NCBI GenBank assembly: GCA_003254925.1
Contig: QANZ01026782.1
Location: 77,455 to 141,454, forward strand
From: Chamaecrista fasciculata
Taxonomy: Eukaryota > Streptophyta > Magnoliopsida > Fabales > Fabaceae
DNA length: 64,000 nucleotides
Reading direction: 5' to 3'
Shown here: piece by piece, positions 24,201 through 34,776 of the stretch
How positions within the stretch are numbered: the stretch's first letter is position 1
Layout: the number at the start of each line of letters is the position of its first letter
The notes under the pieces: model-generated
Database searches by the model: none
What the model was told of the DNA's origin: nothing
What the model saw: the letters and a program-made list of their open reading frames with translations, nothing else
Made by a program: the position numbers and the translations under genes

Positions 24201-25230
24201 TGAAAGACCGGATTCTTTGATTTGGAACATAACGAGAAGGGGCATCTATTCTGTGAAGGAGGCCTATAATCAATCTATGGTTTTCCATAACTCTGTGAAT
24301 GAAAATACCTTTGATTGGAATGATCTTTGGAAGGCAAATCTCCCTCCCAAGTTATTCATCTTCACCTGGAAGTGCATTCATAATAGTCTTCCCATTGGAA
24401 TTAACCTCCTTAAAAAGCAGTTTCGAATTGAAGGGAAATGTCCTTTTGGCTGTGATTGTGTTGAAACAGACACACATCTCTTTTTGGAATGCCCAGTGGC
24501 AAAAGCTGCCTGGTTTGGATCCCCTTTAGCGATTAGAAGTGCAGACATACAGCCCCTTGACTTCCAAACATGGCTGAAGAATGACATCCTTAAGAGCTAT
24601 CAAGTCACGGTGGCTGTCCTTCATGATATTCTATGGCTTTGTTGGCATATTTATATGCATAGGAACGAGGTACTCTTCCACCAAAAAAGTCCAAATCCAA
24701 CAGAAATTATTAACAAATGGATGAAGATGAGAGAGAATTGCAAGTTCCTCCAAGATGCCAGTTCTGACCTTCAACTCCTCTATGATTATCGGTTGACAGG
24801 CACAAACACGTTTCAGATTAATCACCAATGGAAGCCAGAAGACATTCTGATCGCTACGGAACGTTTCAAAGACAAATCAAAAAACATTTTCATTGTTTTC
24901 AATTTTTCTCCTGCAGGACCAAGGCTTCTCTTCTACCACTGTGACTGTGACAGGTTTAAGCAGCTGAAGGACACCTTCATGGAGAGTCTAAGGAAATGGC
25001 TTGAACAATCCTCTGATTATCGTTCCACTACAGCCAACATCATCTCTCAGAGAAACTTCAGTCTATGGAAAAACTTGCCTTGCACCAACACTATCATGGA
25101 GGACATCCATCACATGCTTGCAGATCCTCAAAGTCGATGGCAGATTTCTCGCAGGACGCACAACATCCGAATGCAGGACCTGTGGCCGTCAATTCAAGAT
25201 TACTTTGTTGGAACCTTATGTTTTACCTAG
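21205..25230 (+). CDS. LINE ORF2: endonuclease and reverse transcriptase, intact
   Basis: An uninterrupted 1341-codon frame. The N-terminal endonuclease/exonuclease/phosphatase domain (about 1-230) shows LSWNCRGLG, the LQESK glutamate, GDFN and the closing SDHAP (220-224). The reverse transcriptase has the KTPGPDGLPAIF, PISLCNVAYK, QNAFAKGR, GLRQGDPISPYLF and YADDILLF (693-700) blocks. A zinc-binding zf-RVT region follows (PPKLFIFTWK near 1048, then CPFGCDC and HLFLECP). The last 170 residues or so show no obvious RNase H acidic motif. The start ATG overlaps the ORF1 stop by four bases, which suggests translation by reinitiation or leaky scanning. All catalytic landmarks are present. Confidence 0.95.
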   Translation: MKALSWNCRGLGKASTRRRIQNICQKLQPDVLCLQESKTTIDKLVLFCSAFGFDNVISVDAIGKSGGLAIFWKHPFVFQELSKCKYWIHGYFVSPSVKKFLFTNVYGPPERHKRYKLWDFIESIDDSIDPWLLIGDFNQVMSPKDKWAGSSAIRGHERPIQVLNSKNLCEIVTKGGAFTWSNNRKNGQCIWEKIDRCWCNNPWKDLFENSWVEILPIACSDHAPIILHTEGTSWKSNRRFLFEEMWLYHKDCQRIVEETWCNTSSSQGSIAFRFTQKTKQTAKNLIWWNKNDFGNLKTQINHTEKLLAQTQHDLSINPTHQTVTEEIKLRGKLDFLLHCENIFWAQRAKQMWMTQGERNTKYFHAVVKHRRSKARIVAIKDNNGTWHNSEKDILDSARDYFKELFTRGSNATDEDRTRLIRQANLTQLSQSHLSILNKPFTKLEIETALFQMDGHKTPGPDGLPAIFYQHFWPVVGQDLINMVASFLNRGFLLKELNQTIITLIPKGEVQESFKDFRPISLCNVAYKVIAKTLANRLQMIMPDVITPYQNAFAKGRLISDNILVAHEVLRYIRRHKKGKFYWAGLKIDLWKAYDKIDWPFLIEVLREMHFPPHWIQLISQCISTTSFRVSVNGNLTNSFCPQAGLRQGDPISPYLFILCINVLSGLLIKAQEDGTLKGIKVARNAPPINHLIYADDILLFFKADLVACEKFKQIFELFGRTSGLVVNPLKSDITFSPNTPNRFQKMICKTTRFKKVDMFGKYLGSFIDGTIRTRTTFHNIMETLQNKLAGWKARLLSQASRVVLIKSVLASIPVYHLSYFSLTDKEAKQCDALVANFFWGNHQNEKAPHMIAWDKICKPRAFGGLGIRRFKDFNSALLGRQAWRILSQPNTILSRIYRAKYCRDETNLVFKITSQASPLARSICKQLFKLQQECKWKVGNGRSIKLGSDLWFKPIHDIPGIETVADLISDSHMWNHDLVSTIFSQEDTRKITKIPISHTERPDSLIWNITRRGIYSVKEAYNQSMVFHNSVNENTFDWNDLWKANLPPKLFIFTWKCIHNSLPIGINLLKKQFRIEGKCPFGCDCVETDTHLFLECPVAKAAWFGSPLAIRSADIQPLDFQTWLKNDILKSYQVTVAVLHDILWLCWHIYMHRNEVLFHQKSPNPTEIINKWMKMRENCKFLQDASSDLQLLYDYRLTGTNTFQINHQWKPEDILIATERFKDKSKNIFIVFNFSPAGPRLLFYHCDCDRFKQLKDTFMESLRKWLEQSSDYRSTTANIISQRNFSLWKNLPCTNTIMEDIHHMLADPQSRWQISRRTHNIRMQDLWPSIQDYFVGTLCFT

Positions 25231-25295
25231 TTTCTTCTGTTCTTTTCCTTTCTCCCTGTTTCGTTTAATTCCAAAAAAAAAAAAAGAAAAATTGG

Positions 25296-26200
25296 AAACT
25301 TTAAACGATAAAATTTTAAAGTTTACTTCTAAAAAAGTCTAAAAAAATCCTAAACATGCCCTTAATTGTGCGTAATCTATCCTTTTGAATTTATTATTTT
25401 TTGATTTTTGAGTAGGAAAGGCCTTTGAATTGAAAATTTAAACCACGATTGTCCTCAATATCCAAGTCACAACTAATCAAAGATAAAATATTCAAAATGC
25501 ATTCACTATTTAAAATAAGGCCAAGAAAATCTTTTTTTGGTCCCTAATATTTACTCTAACTTCTATTCTAATCTTTAATATTTTTTCTATTCTACTTTGG
25601 TCCTTATTGTTCCTACAAGTTTTATTTTCGTCCTTAATAAGTTGCACGGTTGATCTCTAACCACTGAAACTCATTTCAAGTTCGAATATCACGAAATCGA
25701 ATCTATAATTTACTCTTGATAAATTCTATTTTTCCTCAAATGAAATCGTTGTAAACAAGATCAAATAGAGCCTGAAATCGAGGCTAAAAGTAGCTGCTCA
25801 TTTTTATGAAGTTGATCATATCTCTCTTATTTTAATTATGAATGTGACGAAAAAAAAATTACTCTTGACAAGTTCTTTCTTTGACCAGTTGAGATCGTCG
25901 ATAAATGAGACTGAATAATACTACAAATGTGTAATTGTTCAAAACACAAATATCAACTTTTAGAGTATTATTTGACTTTATTTGTTGACAACTTCGAATA
26001 AATAGAAAAAGAACTTATCAACAGTAACCTGTAGTTTCAATTTTTTTGCTTTCGCACTTAACNGTATTTTATAACCTTTAATTAAATTATTTTTGACCGA
26101 CCATAAAAATCCTGCTTTGCATGCTCGTTGATTAATTTAAATTTAATAATTATTAAAATTTAAATATATTTTTATAAAAATTATTATAGTTTTTAATAAT
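25296..26200. other. Intergenic DNA with one-armed repeat remnants
   Basis: No gene. At 25530-25640 the words tttggtccctaat and ctttggtccttatt suggest one arm of a GGTCC-type element. At 25660-25960 phrases such as gttgagatcgtcgataaatgag recur in similar form near 36110, 42170, 45350 and 48780, so these are members of one dispersed family. A single N lies at 26063. Confidence 0.4.
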
Positions 26201-27964
26201 AATTTTTTTATTTGATGTTATGAGAATTTTTTTTTGGGTAGCTATCAAAGTAGTGGGAAGTTTCTTAACTCCCTCCACTATTATTTTCCTCTTTTATTAT
26301 TTCAAAATAAAATTAATTTTGATCAACCAAAACACTACTCACACATATAGTATCTTAATCTTCTTCAATTTAACCTTTTGCTTCGACACGTGTCGCCAAA
26401 TTATCAAGAGTTCCCATCTTCTTTTGCTGAATTGGTGACACGTTGCAATTTTTGCTTTCAATTTTCTTCTCCCGCCAATCCATTGCCATTCAACCCTTCA
26501 ATTTTCAATTTCAATTAAACACATGACCGCCATTTGCCTTATTTGAATTTTGAATTTTAAAATTGAAAATCCATTTCATTTGCCATTTGTTTCAGTCAGT
26601 CATTTCTCATCTCTTTTGTTATTTCTGCTCCTTCTTTCTCTTTTCTCCCTAAACTTTCTCTTCTCTCCTTTAAACCCTAACACACATCCATGACTCACTA
26701 TCTTAGCCGCCGTCCATCCTCAACAGAATGTCGTCATCAACCACGGCCACCGTCGTTTCTGCATCAACCATTACGACTTTGCAATCTCGATCTTCCTCTC
26801 CGACTTCATGAAACAATTCGATTGTGTGTGTGCGCGTTGCGGAGTTTCACTTTGTATCCTTCTATTTGATTCCGATTTCAGTTAACTAGAGTTTGATTTT
26901 CCTTGAAATTCTGATTTCTGTGACGAATCTATTGACAGATCATACTTGCATGTGTTTGTTTGTTTCAGATCTTCTCGCTCGAAGATGATTCGTCGTCGCA
27001 CATGACAAGAGAAGTTGAAAAAACTAGCGTTATTTCTGGAGATTGCACATTACATCTGTAGAGGCAGAGATTGTCTTTGCGTTTCTCAAAAATTGAAAGC
27101 TCAATATCTGGTATTTGTATCATCATGCTCCTACTTTTTAATATTTGAAGAAAAATAGATACCCAAATTACTAGCATAAATCACAATCTGCTCTGTTTTG
27201 ACTGCTGAAATAAAAGTGCCTTTGAAAGAAAAATAGACACAAATATGTTACATGCCTAAAATGTAGTGATGATCGACCAACGGTGAAAGCTACAATCAAA
27301 ACTGACACCTACGTCTTTAAAATCTCAACATTAGGTATCATGGCATGCTAGAACGTGACATATTCTTAGAGCAATAACATTTTACAAGGTAATCTGTTTC
27401 AGGCATTTAAGGCATTTCAAGCTACAAATTATTAAAGTTGTGTCAAATTTATAATTTAGTCCCAAATTTTTATTAATACCAACTGATTACAAGAACACAT
27501 TACAGTTTATGTCTGTTTGTTGGATTTCAGTTTTCCATTGCCATCCTTTGAGTTCTGAAGCTTTTTTCTTTTGGTGGCAGGTTCTGAGGGCAATTGGGAA
27601 ATGATAATACTCACTAATTGGTCCTTCATGTGATAATATATACTCACCAAGTAAATTAAGGTTTTCAATTCAGACAATGCTGTAAGTATGATCTTACCGC
27701 TACTTTAGAGAATTCTTCATAACCATTTAGATCTCATGAAGCCTTTAGAAACTTCCTTTTTCTGAATTTTTGGATTTGATAAGGAGCAATGGGTTTCTGA
27801 TAACTGATAAGCCTTTCTCAATTGGCTTTGAAGGTCAGTTTTCTTACTTTTCTGGCTGTCCATGATATATAATTAGTCTTTGCTTTTGTTGAGATTAATA
27901 TACATTTGTATCTGTATGTTAAAAACAGTGCTCATGTTACTGTTTGTAAATTACAGCAAAAAAG

Positions 27965-28140
27965 ACACATGGTTTTGGGATTGTGGGCAAGAGTAATGTA
28001 TAGTATAATGGATTGTGGGCAAGAGTATTCTTTAGACATTACTCTTGGGCAAGAGTAATGTAGAGTATATTGTTTCAGCCTTTACTGTAAGCTGAAAAAC
28101 TAAACATACATTACTCTTGCCCAATAGTAATGTCTAAACA
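27965..28140. repeat. Inverted and direct repeats of a gggcaagagtaatgt word
   Basis: The phrase tgggcaagagtaatgt occurs at about 27986 and 28046 (a shorter form at 28017), and its mirror acattactcttgccca at 28108-28123. The region can fold into alternative hairpins and may be a small nested foldback element. It is non-coding. Confidence 0.55.
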
Positions 28141-28783
28141 ATACTGTTTACCTATCCCATATCTTTTCATTATTTCCTTTCCTTTCTTTTCATTTCATGT
28201 CAACTTCCATGTTGCTTCTAATAGGATTTTTTAATCAGTGAAAGTAGCTTCAAATGCATAGTATATAACTTATAATTTATTAGTTTTTTTTGCTGTTGAG
28301 ATGGTATGAAGTTAGTCAGTTTACATAGATGAGAAGAAAAACAAAAAGAAGCTAAGGAATATATTGAAATATGAGTGAGTGGACAAGTAATATGCGTGGG
28401 GTTTTAATTTCTTCGATTTGGAGGAAATTTGAGTTATATATGATATGAGCTAGGAATTGAAGCGTGAGTGGCAGAGAGTTAAGACATGAATAGAGGTGCA
28501 TGAATCTGAATTGTGAAGAAAGAGCAGCAGCATGTGAAGCACACATACATTAACAATGCAGTTGATATATGATGTTAAAGTTAAATATTACTACTTGACA
28601 TATTAAATGTGACTACATTAAAGTCAAAAGAAAAAAGAAACCTGTAGTATATAGAATGAGAATAAGTTGCTATGCCTTATGTCTGATTTACAAAAGCTGA
28701 TGGTATTATTATAAATTCCTATGCCTTATCTCTTATTTACAATAGTATGTTTCATTTCTTTTGCTAAATTGACTTTATCAATG

Positions 28784-29608
28784 CTTCATTTGGTCTATAT
28801 ATAGCAATGCTTATTGGTTTTTTTTCCAACTAATTTGGCTTTAATTTTCAGTTCTAATTTGAAGTGTTCATTGTTAGAAAGAATTTTCAGTTCCAATTTA
28901 TAGTGTTCATTGTTAGACAGAATATTTATTTGGAGTCTCAATCAGTCCTTCAAACCTCAGGATTTAATTATCTGACAGCCCAACAGAATATTTATTTGAT
29001 GCTTTAGCTCAGAATTTAATTCTCCTTGAGGTTAAAAATGAAATGTTGTTGCTGCAGTGCTGTTGAGTTTGATATTTGCTCTGAGTAGATAGTTTAATAT
29101 CATTATAGTCGCTGCTGAGTTTTTAATGTTGTTGTTGCTGCTGCTTGCTACGTGGTTTAGTCTAATATCAAAATGAAATTGCACAATATAAAATCTCAAA
29201 ATGTAATTTGGGCTTCATAGCAGCTGTATTAAAATAGCTTGCTTGGACAACAAATCATTTTTTCGTTTGGACTCATATTGAACAATCAATTTATAATTCA
29301 TCTTTACCTTATTACATCTGACTTCATTTGGTCTATAGCAATGCTTCTTGGTTTTTTTTTTACAACTAATTTGGCTTTAATTTTCAGTTCCAATTTGAAG
29401 TGTTCATTGTTAGACAGAATTTTCAGTTCCAATTTATAGTATTCATTGTTAGACAGAATATTTATTTGGATTCTAAATTAGTCCTTCAAACCTCAGGATT
29501 TAATTATCTGACAGCCCAACAAAATATTTATTTGATGCTTTAGCTCAGCATTTAATTCTCCCTGAGGTTAAAAATGAAATGTTGTTGCTGCTGAGTTTGA
29601 ACTTTGCT
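28784..29608 (+). repeat. Direct duplication of about 290 bp before the katanin fragment
   Basis: Copy one (28784-29081) and copy two (29322-29608) both begin CTTCATTTGGTCTATA and contain tcagttccaatttatagt and ttaattatctgacagccc. They differ at scattered positions. Copy two ends exactly where the katanin exon begins. Both copies contain an internal double of the phrase gttcattgttagacagaat. Confidence 0.85.
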
Positions 29609-29969
29609 CCATGGACACCAATGTCAGGATTTGGGATATACGGAATAAGGGAAGCATCCATACTTACAAGGGTCACAGCCAAGGTGTCAGTACTATCAAA
29701 TTCACTCTAGATGGCCGATGGGTTGTTTCTGGTGGATTTGATAATGTTGTAAAGGTAATCTTATGTAAATTTATTCTTCTATTGCTTGCAATTGAATGTT
29801 TACTCCATTTTATTTCTTACAATAAACATATCAATGAACCCCTGGATCTACTTCATCAATGTGCAGGTGTGGGATCTGGCAACTGGAAAGCTCTTGCATG
29901 ACTTCAAGTTTCATGAAGGACACATTAGGTCCATAGATTTCCACCTGCTCGAGTTTCTTCTGGCTACAG
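29608..29969 (+). pseudogene. Two captured exons of a katanin p80 (KTN80) WD40 gene
   Basis: Exons 29608-29754 and 29867-29969 keep GT-AG boundaries. The first reads SMDTNVRIWDIRNKG, KGHSQGVSTIKFTLDGRWV and SGGFDNVVK; the second VWDLATGKLLHDFKFHEGH, then IDFHLLEFLLATG. This covers about two WD40 blades of the N-terminal propeller of the katanin p80 regulatory subunit, which guides the p60 ATPase to microtubules for severing. The preceding blades and everything after LLATG are absent from the window, so this is a fragment. Both exons are open, so transcription and splicing into a chimeric transcript are possible. Location within a Helitron-like region suggests transposon capture. Confidence 0.85.
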
Positions 29970-30173
29970 GTAAGTTAGGGGTTGGGAAGTGAATGCATTT
30001 GCAATAGCTTTGAGAATGTTACAATTTACTCATCCAGTTTTTTATGTTTCTATTATCCTTGAATTCTGAGAATTTTTATTTTCTATGTTTCTATTATCCT
30101 TGAATTCTGAGAAGGTTACAATTTACTCATCCAGTTTTTTATATATCTTCAACTAAACATTACAATTTGTTTA

Positions 30174-30564
30174 TTGTCCCATCACAAATTACTTTTCCTA
30201 TTTATTTCTCATTTAAAATTTTCATGTCCCTTATATGCTTATTGATCGAAGTGGGTTAACTGGGTAAATTATGGACTATAAACAATAGTTAATTAGCTTC
30301 AATATGTTTTTAATACTTTTACACCTTTTCAAACNCTTCTTGCAGGTAAAATTTCATGGCAGTTTATTGTCTGTGTTGTTCTTCTTGCAGGTAAAATTGC
30401 AATTTGTCCCATCACAAATTACTTTTCCTATTTATTTCTCATTTAAAATTTTCATGTCCCTTATATGCTTATTGATCGAAGTGGGTTAACTGGGTAAATT
30501 ATGGACTATAAACAATAGTTAATTAGCTTCAATATGTTTTTAATACTTTTACACCTTTTCAAAC
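30174..30564 (+). repeat. 161-bp perfect duplication abutting an N
   Basis: Bases 30174-30334 are identical to 30404-30564 (offset 230). The first copy stops exactly at the N at 30335. A shorter doublet (cttcttgcaggtaaaat) lies between. The pattern is what a failed overlap merge in assembly produces. Confidence 0.9.
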
Positions 30565-33500
30565 GCAAATTGAAATCTTGAAGGAAGAGAACTCAGATGA
30601 CAAATTTTGTCATACAGTAATTAGTAATGCCATCTCTTTTAAACTCTCCCTTTTATTTCTCTCAATATCTCTTATGCCTTTCTTTTCTCTGTTTCAGGGA
30701 AATACCAAAGGCTAGGCAGCATCTGCATCATGCAGTGAGGCAATTAACAACACTGATTTTAATCTCTTGCATTTTGCTTCACTTTTTTGACAGGACATTT
30801 GCAACAATAAAGTAATAGATTCATAATGTTGGCTTAATCTCTTGATTCATTTTTTTTACGTTTTAGACTATGTTGGCTTAATCTTTTTTTTAGACTATGT
30901 TGGCTTTTTTTACTTGGTTGGATCATTTGTCTGGAAGCTTGAACCTTGAAAGACAGCTCTTTTGCTGCTTCATTTTGCTTCTCTCTTGAAGGTAAGTTTG
31001 CTTATCATCGATGGCTGTCATTTTGATGAAATTGGCTCTTTCATTTTTAATGCCTATGCAGAAATGCACTGCAAGTCCACCTTTTTTTACTTTTGCATGT
31101 AGCTGTCTTTTTTGCTTTGTTAGTTGTTGGTCTTCACATATTACTCCTGCAGTAATGGTTGGCTGCGTTTATTTATGTGATGTCTTCATCATCTGTATCA
31201 GGATACACAATGTTGTCACTTTCAGCCAATTAATTGTAATGAGTTGCTCTTGCAGTTAGTTATTAGAATTAATATGTTAATGTCTGCTTCTGAGAATATC
31301 AATACCTCAGGTTCCATGAATTCTTAAAGCTAGAAAATGAAATTGGAAATATTACAAGACAAGAAGTTGTCAGCATGGTGGGCCAATTTATATTCTGTCT
31401 GTTACTTTTCAGGATCACAAAGTTATTATTTTCTCATTTTGAGAATCTGAATGATTTTACTACATGCAGTTTGCTTTTAGAAAATTTAACTTTTACTTTT
31501 ATGGTTGGTTGCAATACAGGTGCCTCCCCTCTTCTTGAATGTACAACAAAATCACTTTGTACTTGATAGTAAGCAATTTATGGTTCACTAAAGTAATTTT
31601 TACCATGCCTTTGTATTTGTAATATTCTCTTCATCGCTTGAGTTCTAACCCTTTATTACTTCTTTAATCTGTTATGCTTGATTTGTTATTATTTAGCAAT
31701 TCTGACTATGTTATTATGATTTTGTTTTCCTTAAGTGTGTCCGGCACCAGGTTCAAAAATATTCCAATTGCTTGAGATTATACACCAATCTACCAAAGCT
31801 GGATCACAAAATCTGCTTCATTCATTAAATAAAGTTGTGTGCTCTGGATTTATCAAGCTTCTATGTTGAGTATGAAGCCAAATTCTCTTTGGAATTCTAC
31901 CTTTCTTAATCATTGACCAATGATAAGTATTACAATTGAAGCTAACTTTGAGAATAAGAACATTGTTGCTTCCAACATTTATAAAGCATAGGTTCCCTCA
32001 GTGTTATGTTATATAAATATGATAGAAAATTTAATTCAGAAATCTCTATTTTATCAAAAAGATACAGGAATCACCATTCCTTTATGGTAAGAGTGGTGAT
32101 TCTTGGCAAATGACAAGTGCTATAAGTTTATTTATGCCGTGTATCCTTATATGTCTTCATTTAGTTAGTTTATAATTGTTGAATGCATTTGCCAAAATGG
32201 AATGGAATAGATATGGTTCTGTTAATGAGGAAAATGTACACTCGAATGGCAATAGTCATTCCATTCCAACTCATTGTATTTTCTGAATACATCATTACAT
32301 TCCAAGTCTACTAAATACATGGTTACTTCCATTTTCAGGCACATCCATGGTTCAGATTTGTTCAGTGGAATATGCTTTATGAAATGGTTGCTGCATATAA
32401 ACCTAATGTTACTGGAGATTTGGACACTCAAAACTTTGAGAAGTTTCCTGAAGTAAGTACATAAAGTTTATGTATTAAAAAACTGAGAGGTGAAATATAT
32501 CAAACTGCAAATCAAATTCCACACTGGAATTCAAAGAGTGAAATATGCATGCATTAATTTCTTGAAAAGCTTTAAACATATTTATTTTTACTGCACTTTT
32601 CAAGCGTGAAAATTATTGCTATTTCTTTTTAAATGTAATTTTGTGCAAGGCAGAATCCAACTATCCAAAATGAATTGAGTTCCATGTTTTATTTCAAGTT
32701 ATTCTTTGTTGGGTCTGCAAATTGTTCCTTAGAGATTGTTTATTTATTGTTTAATTGATGGCTAGAATAGTTGCAGTTTTGCGTATTTATCTAATTTGTT
32801 AATAGCAAAATAAGCAGTTAATTAAAATGATGTTGTAAGAATTTATATTTTCAAGAGTGGAAAGTGAAGGCTAGCTGTAGTCTGTGGATAACTTTTTTAT
32901 AAAAATTAGAGAACTGTTACTCTTATTTCTTTTGGTTAAACTTTGGTAATTTGAAGGACCAATTTTTGCTTCTTGCCTTTTGGTTTTGCCATTATTTATA
33001 GATGAGAGATCTGCAAATGAGTGTTGCTGTACAAGAAATTAATCACTGTTTTATTCCCGATCCTTCTCCTGAAAGTCATTGTAACTCATGTGATTTTTTA
33101 CTTTACCTTTACGCTGAGAATTTTAGTATGTCGTTTTTAATATCCAAAACTGATAGATTCCTCACAGATTTATCAAATTATTGTTAGACTGACTGAATTT
33201 GTATGCTTTATTTGTCCTTCATGACTGTTCTATTTTACAAATCATGAGAAGATGTCTGTTTTACTCTTGATGCTTCTGCTGATAGTCACTGCAAATCACA
33301 TGATTTTTTACTTTACCTTTAAGCTGAGATTTTGAGTCTGTCGTATTTAATGTCCAAACCTGATAGGTTCCTTGCTCATTTATAAAATTTTTGTTGAACC
33401 TGATTTGTCATAACATTAAGTTAAACAACTTTTTCTGCCAAAAAAGTCATAATTTCTACTTACATTAATGCAGATTTTGAGCAGAGCTGTGCTGCATGAA

Positions 33501-33930
33501 AAGTTGTGTTGAGAGTGGGGGATGAGGCTGATTGGAGGAAGAACGAAAGATGGGAAGAGACCAGAATGGCAGTGTATAGCATTTCTTGACTTTAAGAAAA
33601 CTAGCCTCTTGAGATTTCTTTTTTCCTGCAACATTTCTATTGGGAAATGAGAATTCTGTTTCATTTTGAAGCTTAACTTAATACTGATTTCTCACGGGAT
33701 CATCCTCCTTTTTTGATGGAGATTGTCATCCTCTTCAATTTTGAGGCTTAACTTAATACTGATTTCTCACGGGAGCATTTTTTTTTTCTTAGCAAGTCAT
33801 TTTGTGTATTGTGTAATGCCAAGTTATTTCATATTTTAGACCGTAATCATATTAAACAAACTTATACTTCTGCATTGTATGATATATATTATTACTACTT
33901 AATCACATATCTCAAGTCATAAATTTCTAC
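30565..33930. other. Non-coding remainder of the Helitron-like region
   Basis: AT-rich with many short open frames but no domain I recognise. Two related blocks lie at about 33055-33190 and 33260-33400 (shared phrases such as gattttttactttacctt and tgtcg-tttttaatatccaaa), and two more at 33672-33710 and 33745-33780 (gcttaacttaatactgatt). These are local duplications. Confidence 0.45.
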
Positions 33931-34029
33931 ATGTAATGAGAATTGTCCAGAACAATAAAATGCAAAGGAATAGGCCCGTGCAAGTGCACAGGTCTCATAC
34001 TAGTAGTATAGATATAGATATAAATATAA

Positions 34030-34427
34030 GGTCTAAGTGCACTTTTAGTCCCATAACTTTGGCTAAGGTTTCAATTTGGTCCCATAACTTTTTTTGTTGC
34101 ACTTTTGGTCCCATATCTTTTACTCAAGTTGCAGATTTGGTCCTGTGTTACATTTTTGGTCCCATATCTTTGGTTCATGTTACATAATTGGTCCTATATT
34201 TTTTAGTCAAGTTGCAGAGTCGGTCCCATATCTTTGGGTCAGGTGCAAAATTGGTCTCATATATTTGGATCAAGTGGGACTGGCGGTGAAACTTTTTGCA
34301 AAGATATGGGACCAATTCTGCAACATGACCAAAAGATATGGGACCAAAAGTGATACGGGACCAAATCTGCAACTTTTTGCAAAGATATGGGACCAAAAGT
34401 GCAACAAAAAAAGTAATGGGACCAAAN
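34030..34427. mobile_element. GGTCCCATATC-type MITE, cut at an N
   Basis: The left arm (AAGTGCACTTTTAGTCCC, then repeated ttggtcccatatctttt) mirrors the right arm (agatatgggaccaaaag, repeated). It begins 27 bases after the Helitron-like end. The right end runs into the N at 34427 and may be incomplete. Non-coding. Confidence 0.7.
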
Positions 34428-34595
34428 TTTCATCCATTAGATTGCTCTAATGGTTAAAAGTACTTCTAGTTCTAGCTAAAAAAATTCATTTTGGTCCCTA
34501 AAAGAATAAAAAGTTTACTTAATATAACCCAAATGGCAAAAATTAAGTAATTAACTATTAAATTTTCATTATTATAACTAAACTAATTATTAGCA

Positions 34596-34760
34596 ACCAA
34601 CAAAGTCTAGCACACTTGGTAGATAACTAGATTCATTAAGCATGATGTCATGAGTTCAATCCAAGCCGAGTGTATGAAAAAAATTTATTGATAGAGGCAA
34701 AACTCACTTCGAGTAATTCTCTACGCTTCGGAGAGAATTAGTCTCTAATTGTCCAAAAAA
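34596..34760 (+). mobile_element. tRNA-derived SINE with perfect 16-bp TSD
   Basis: The 165-bp element has an RNA polymerase III box A-like TAGCACACTTGG (34608-34619) and box B-like GAGTTCAATCC (34652-34662), spaced as in tRNA genes. It ends in an A-run. The duplication AAACTAATTATTAGCA is perfect at 34580-34595 and 34761-34776. SINEs are non-coding and are mobilised by LINE proteins; the L1-type element in this window is a possible type of partner but need not be the actual one. The perfect duplication suggests a fairly recent insertion. Confidence 0.92.
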
Positions 34761-34776
34761 AAACTAATTATTAGCA

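Larger units (their letters stand above)
18000..25282 (+). mobile_element. Full-length L1-type LINE with target-site duplication
   Basis: A 7.3-kb non-LTR retrotransposon: a 0.79-kb 5' UTR, ORF1 (18788-21208), ORF2 (21205-25230), a short 3' UTR and an A-run from about 25273. The 13-base string AAAGAAAAATTGG occurs directly before it (17987-17999) and directly after the A-tail (25283-25295). The leading A bases blend with the tail, so GAAAAATTGG is the secure part. Both ORFs, both flanking copies and the tail are present, so this is an almost complete and fairly young copy. It moves by target-primed reverse transcription. ORF1 has two in-frame TAG codons, so it is probably not self-sufficient now. 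Confidence 0.95.
26300..34003 (+). mobile_element. Helitron-like element with captured katanin exons (5' end uncertain)
   Basis: The 3' end has the Helitron signature: a short hairpin (CCCGTGCA, two bases, TGCACAGG at 33975-33992, one mismatch), seven bases, then CTAG at 34000-34003 followed by T. Helitrons insert between A and T without duplicating the target and often pick up host gene pieces, which fits the two katanin p80 exons at 29608-29969. GACACGTGTC at about 26384 and GGTGACACGT at 26435 sit in a region that looks like the 5' part, but I could not fix the TC start, so the left limit is approximate. No Rep/helicase frame is visible, so it would be non-autonomous. Confidence 0.5.

Noticed and set aside
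26690-26830. ATG followed by a Ser/Thr-rich possible exon before the katanin pieces
   Set aside because: It does not resemble the katanin N-terminus or any family I know, and has no convincing splice link to 29608.
30304-31566. Several hydrophobic short frames
   Set aside because: T-rich non-coding DNA yields Phe/Leu-rich frames by chance; no start context or homology.
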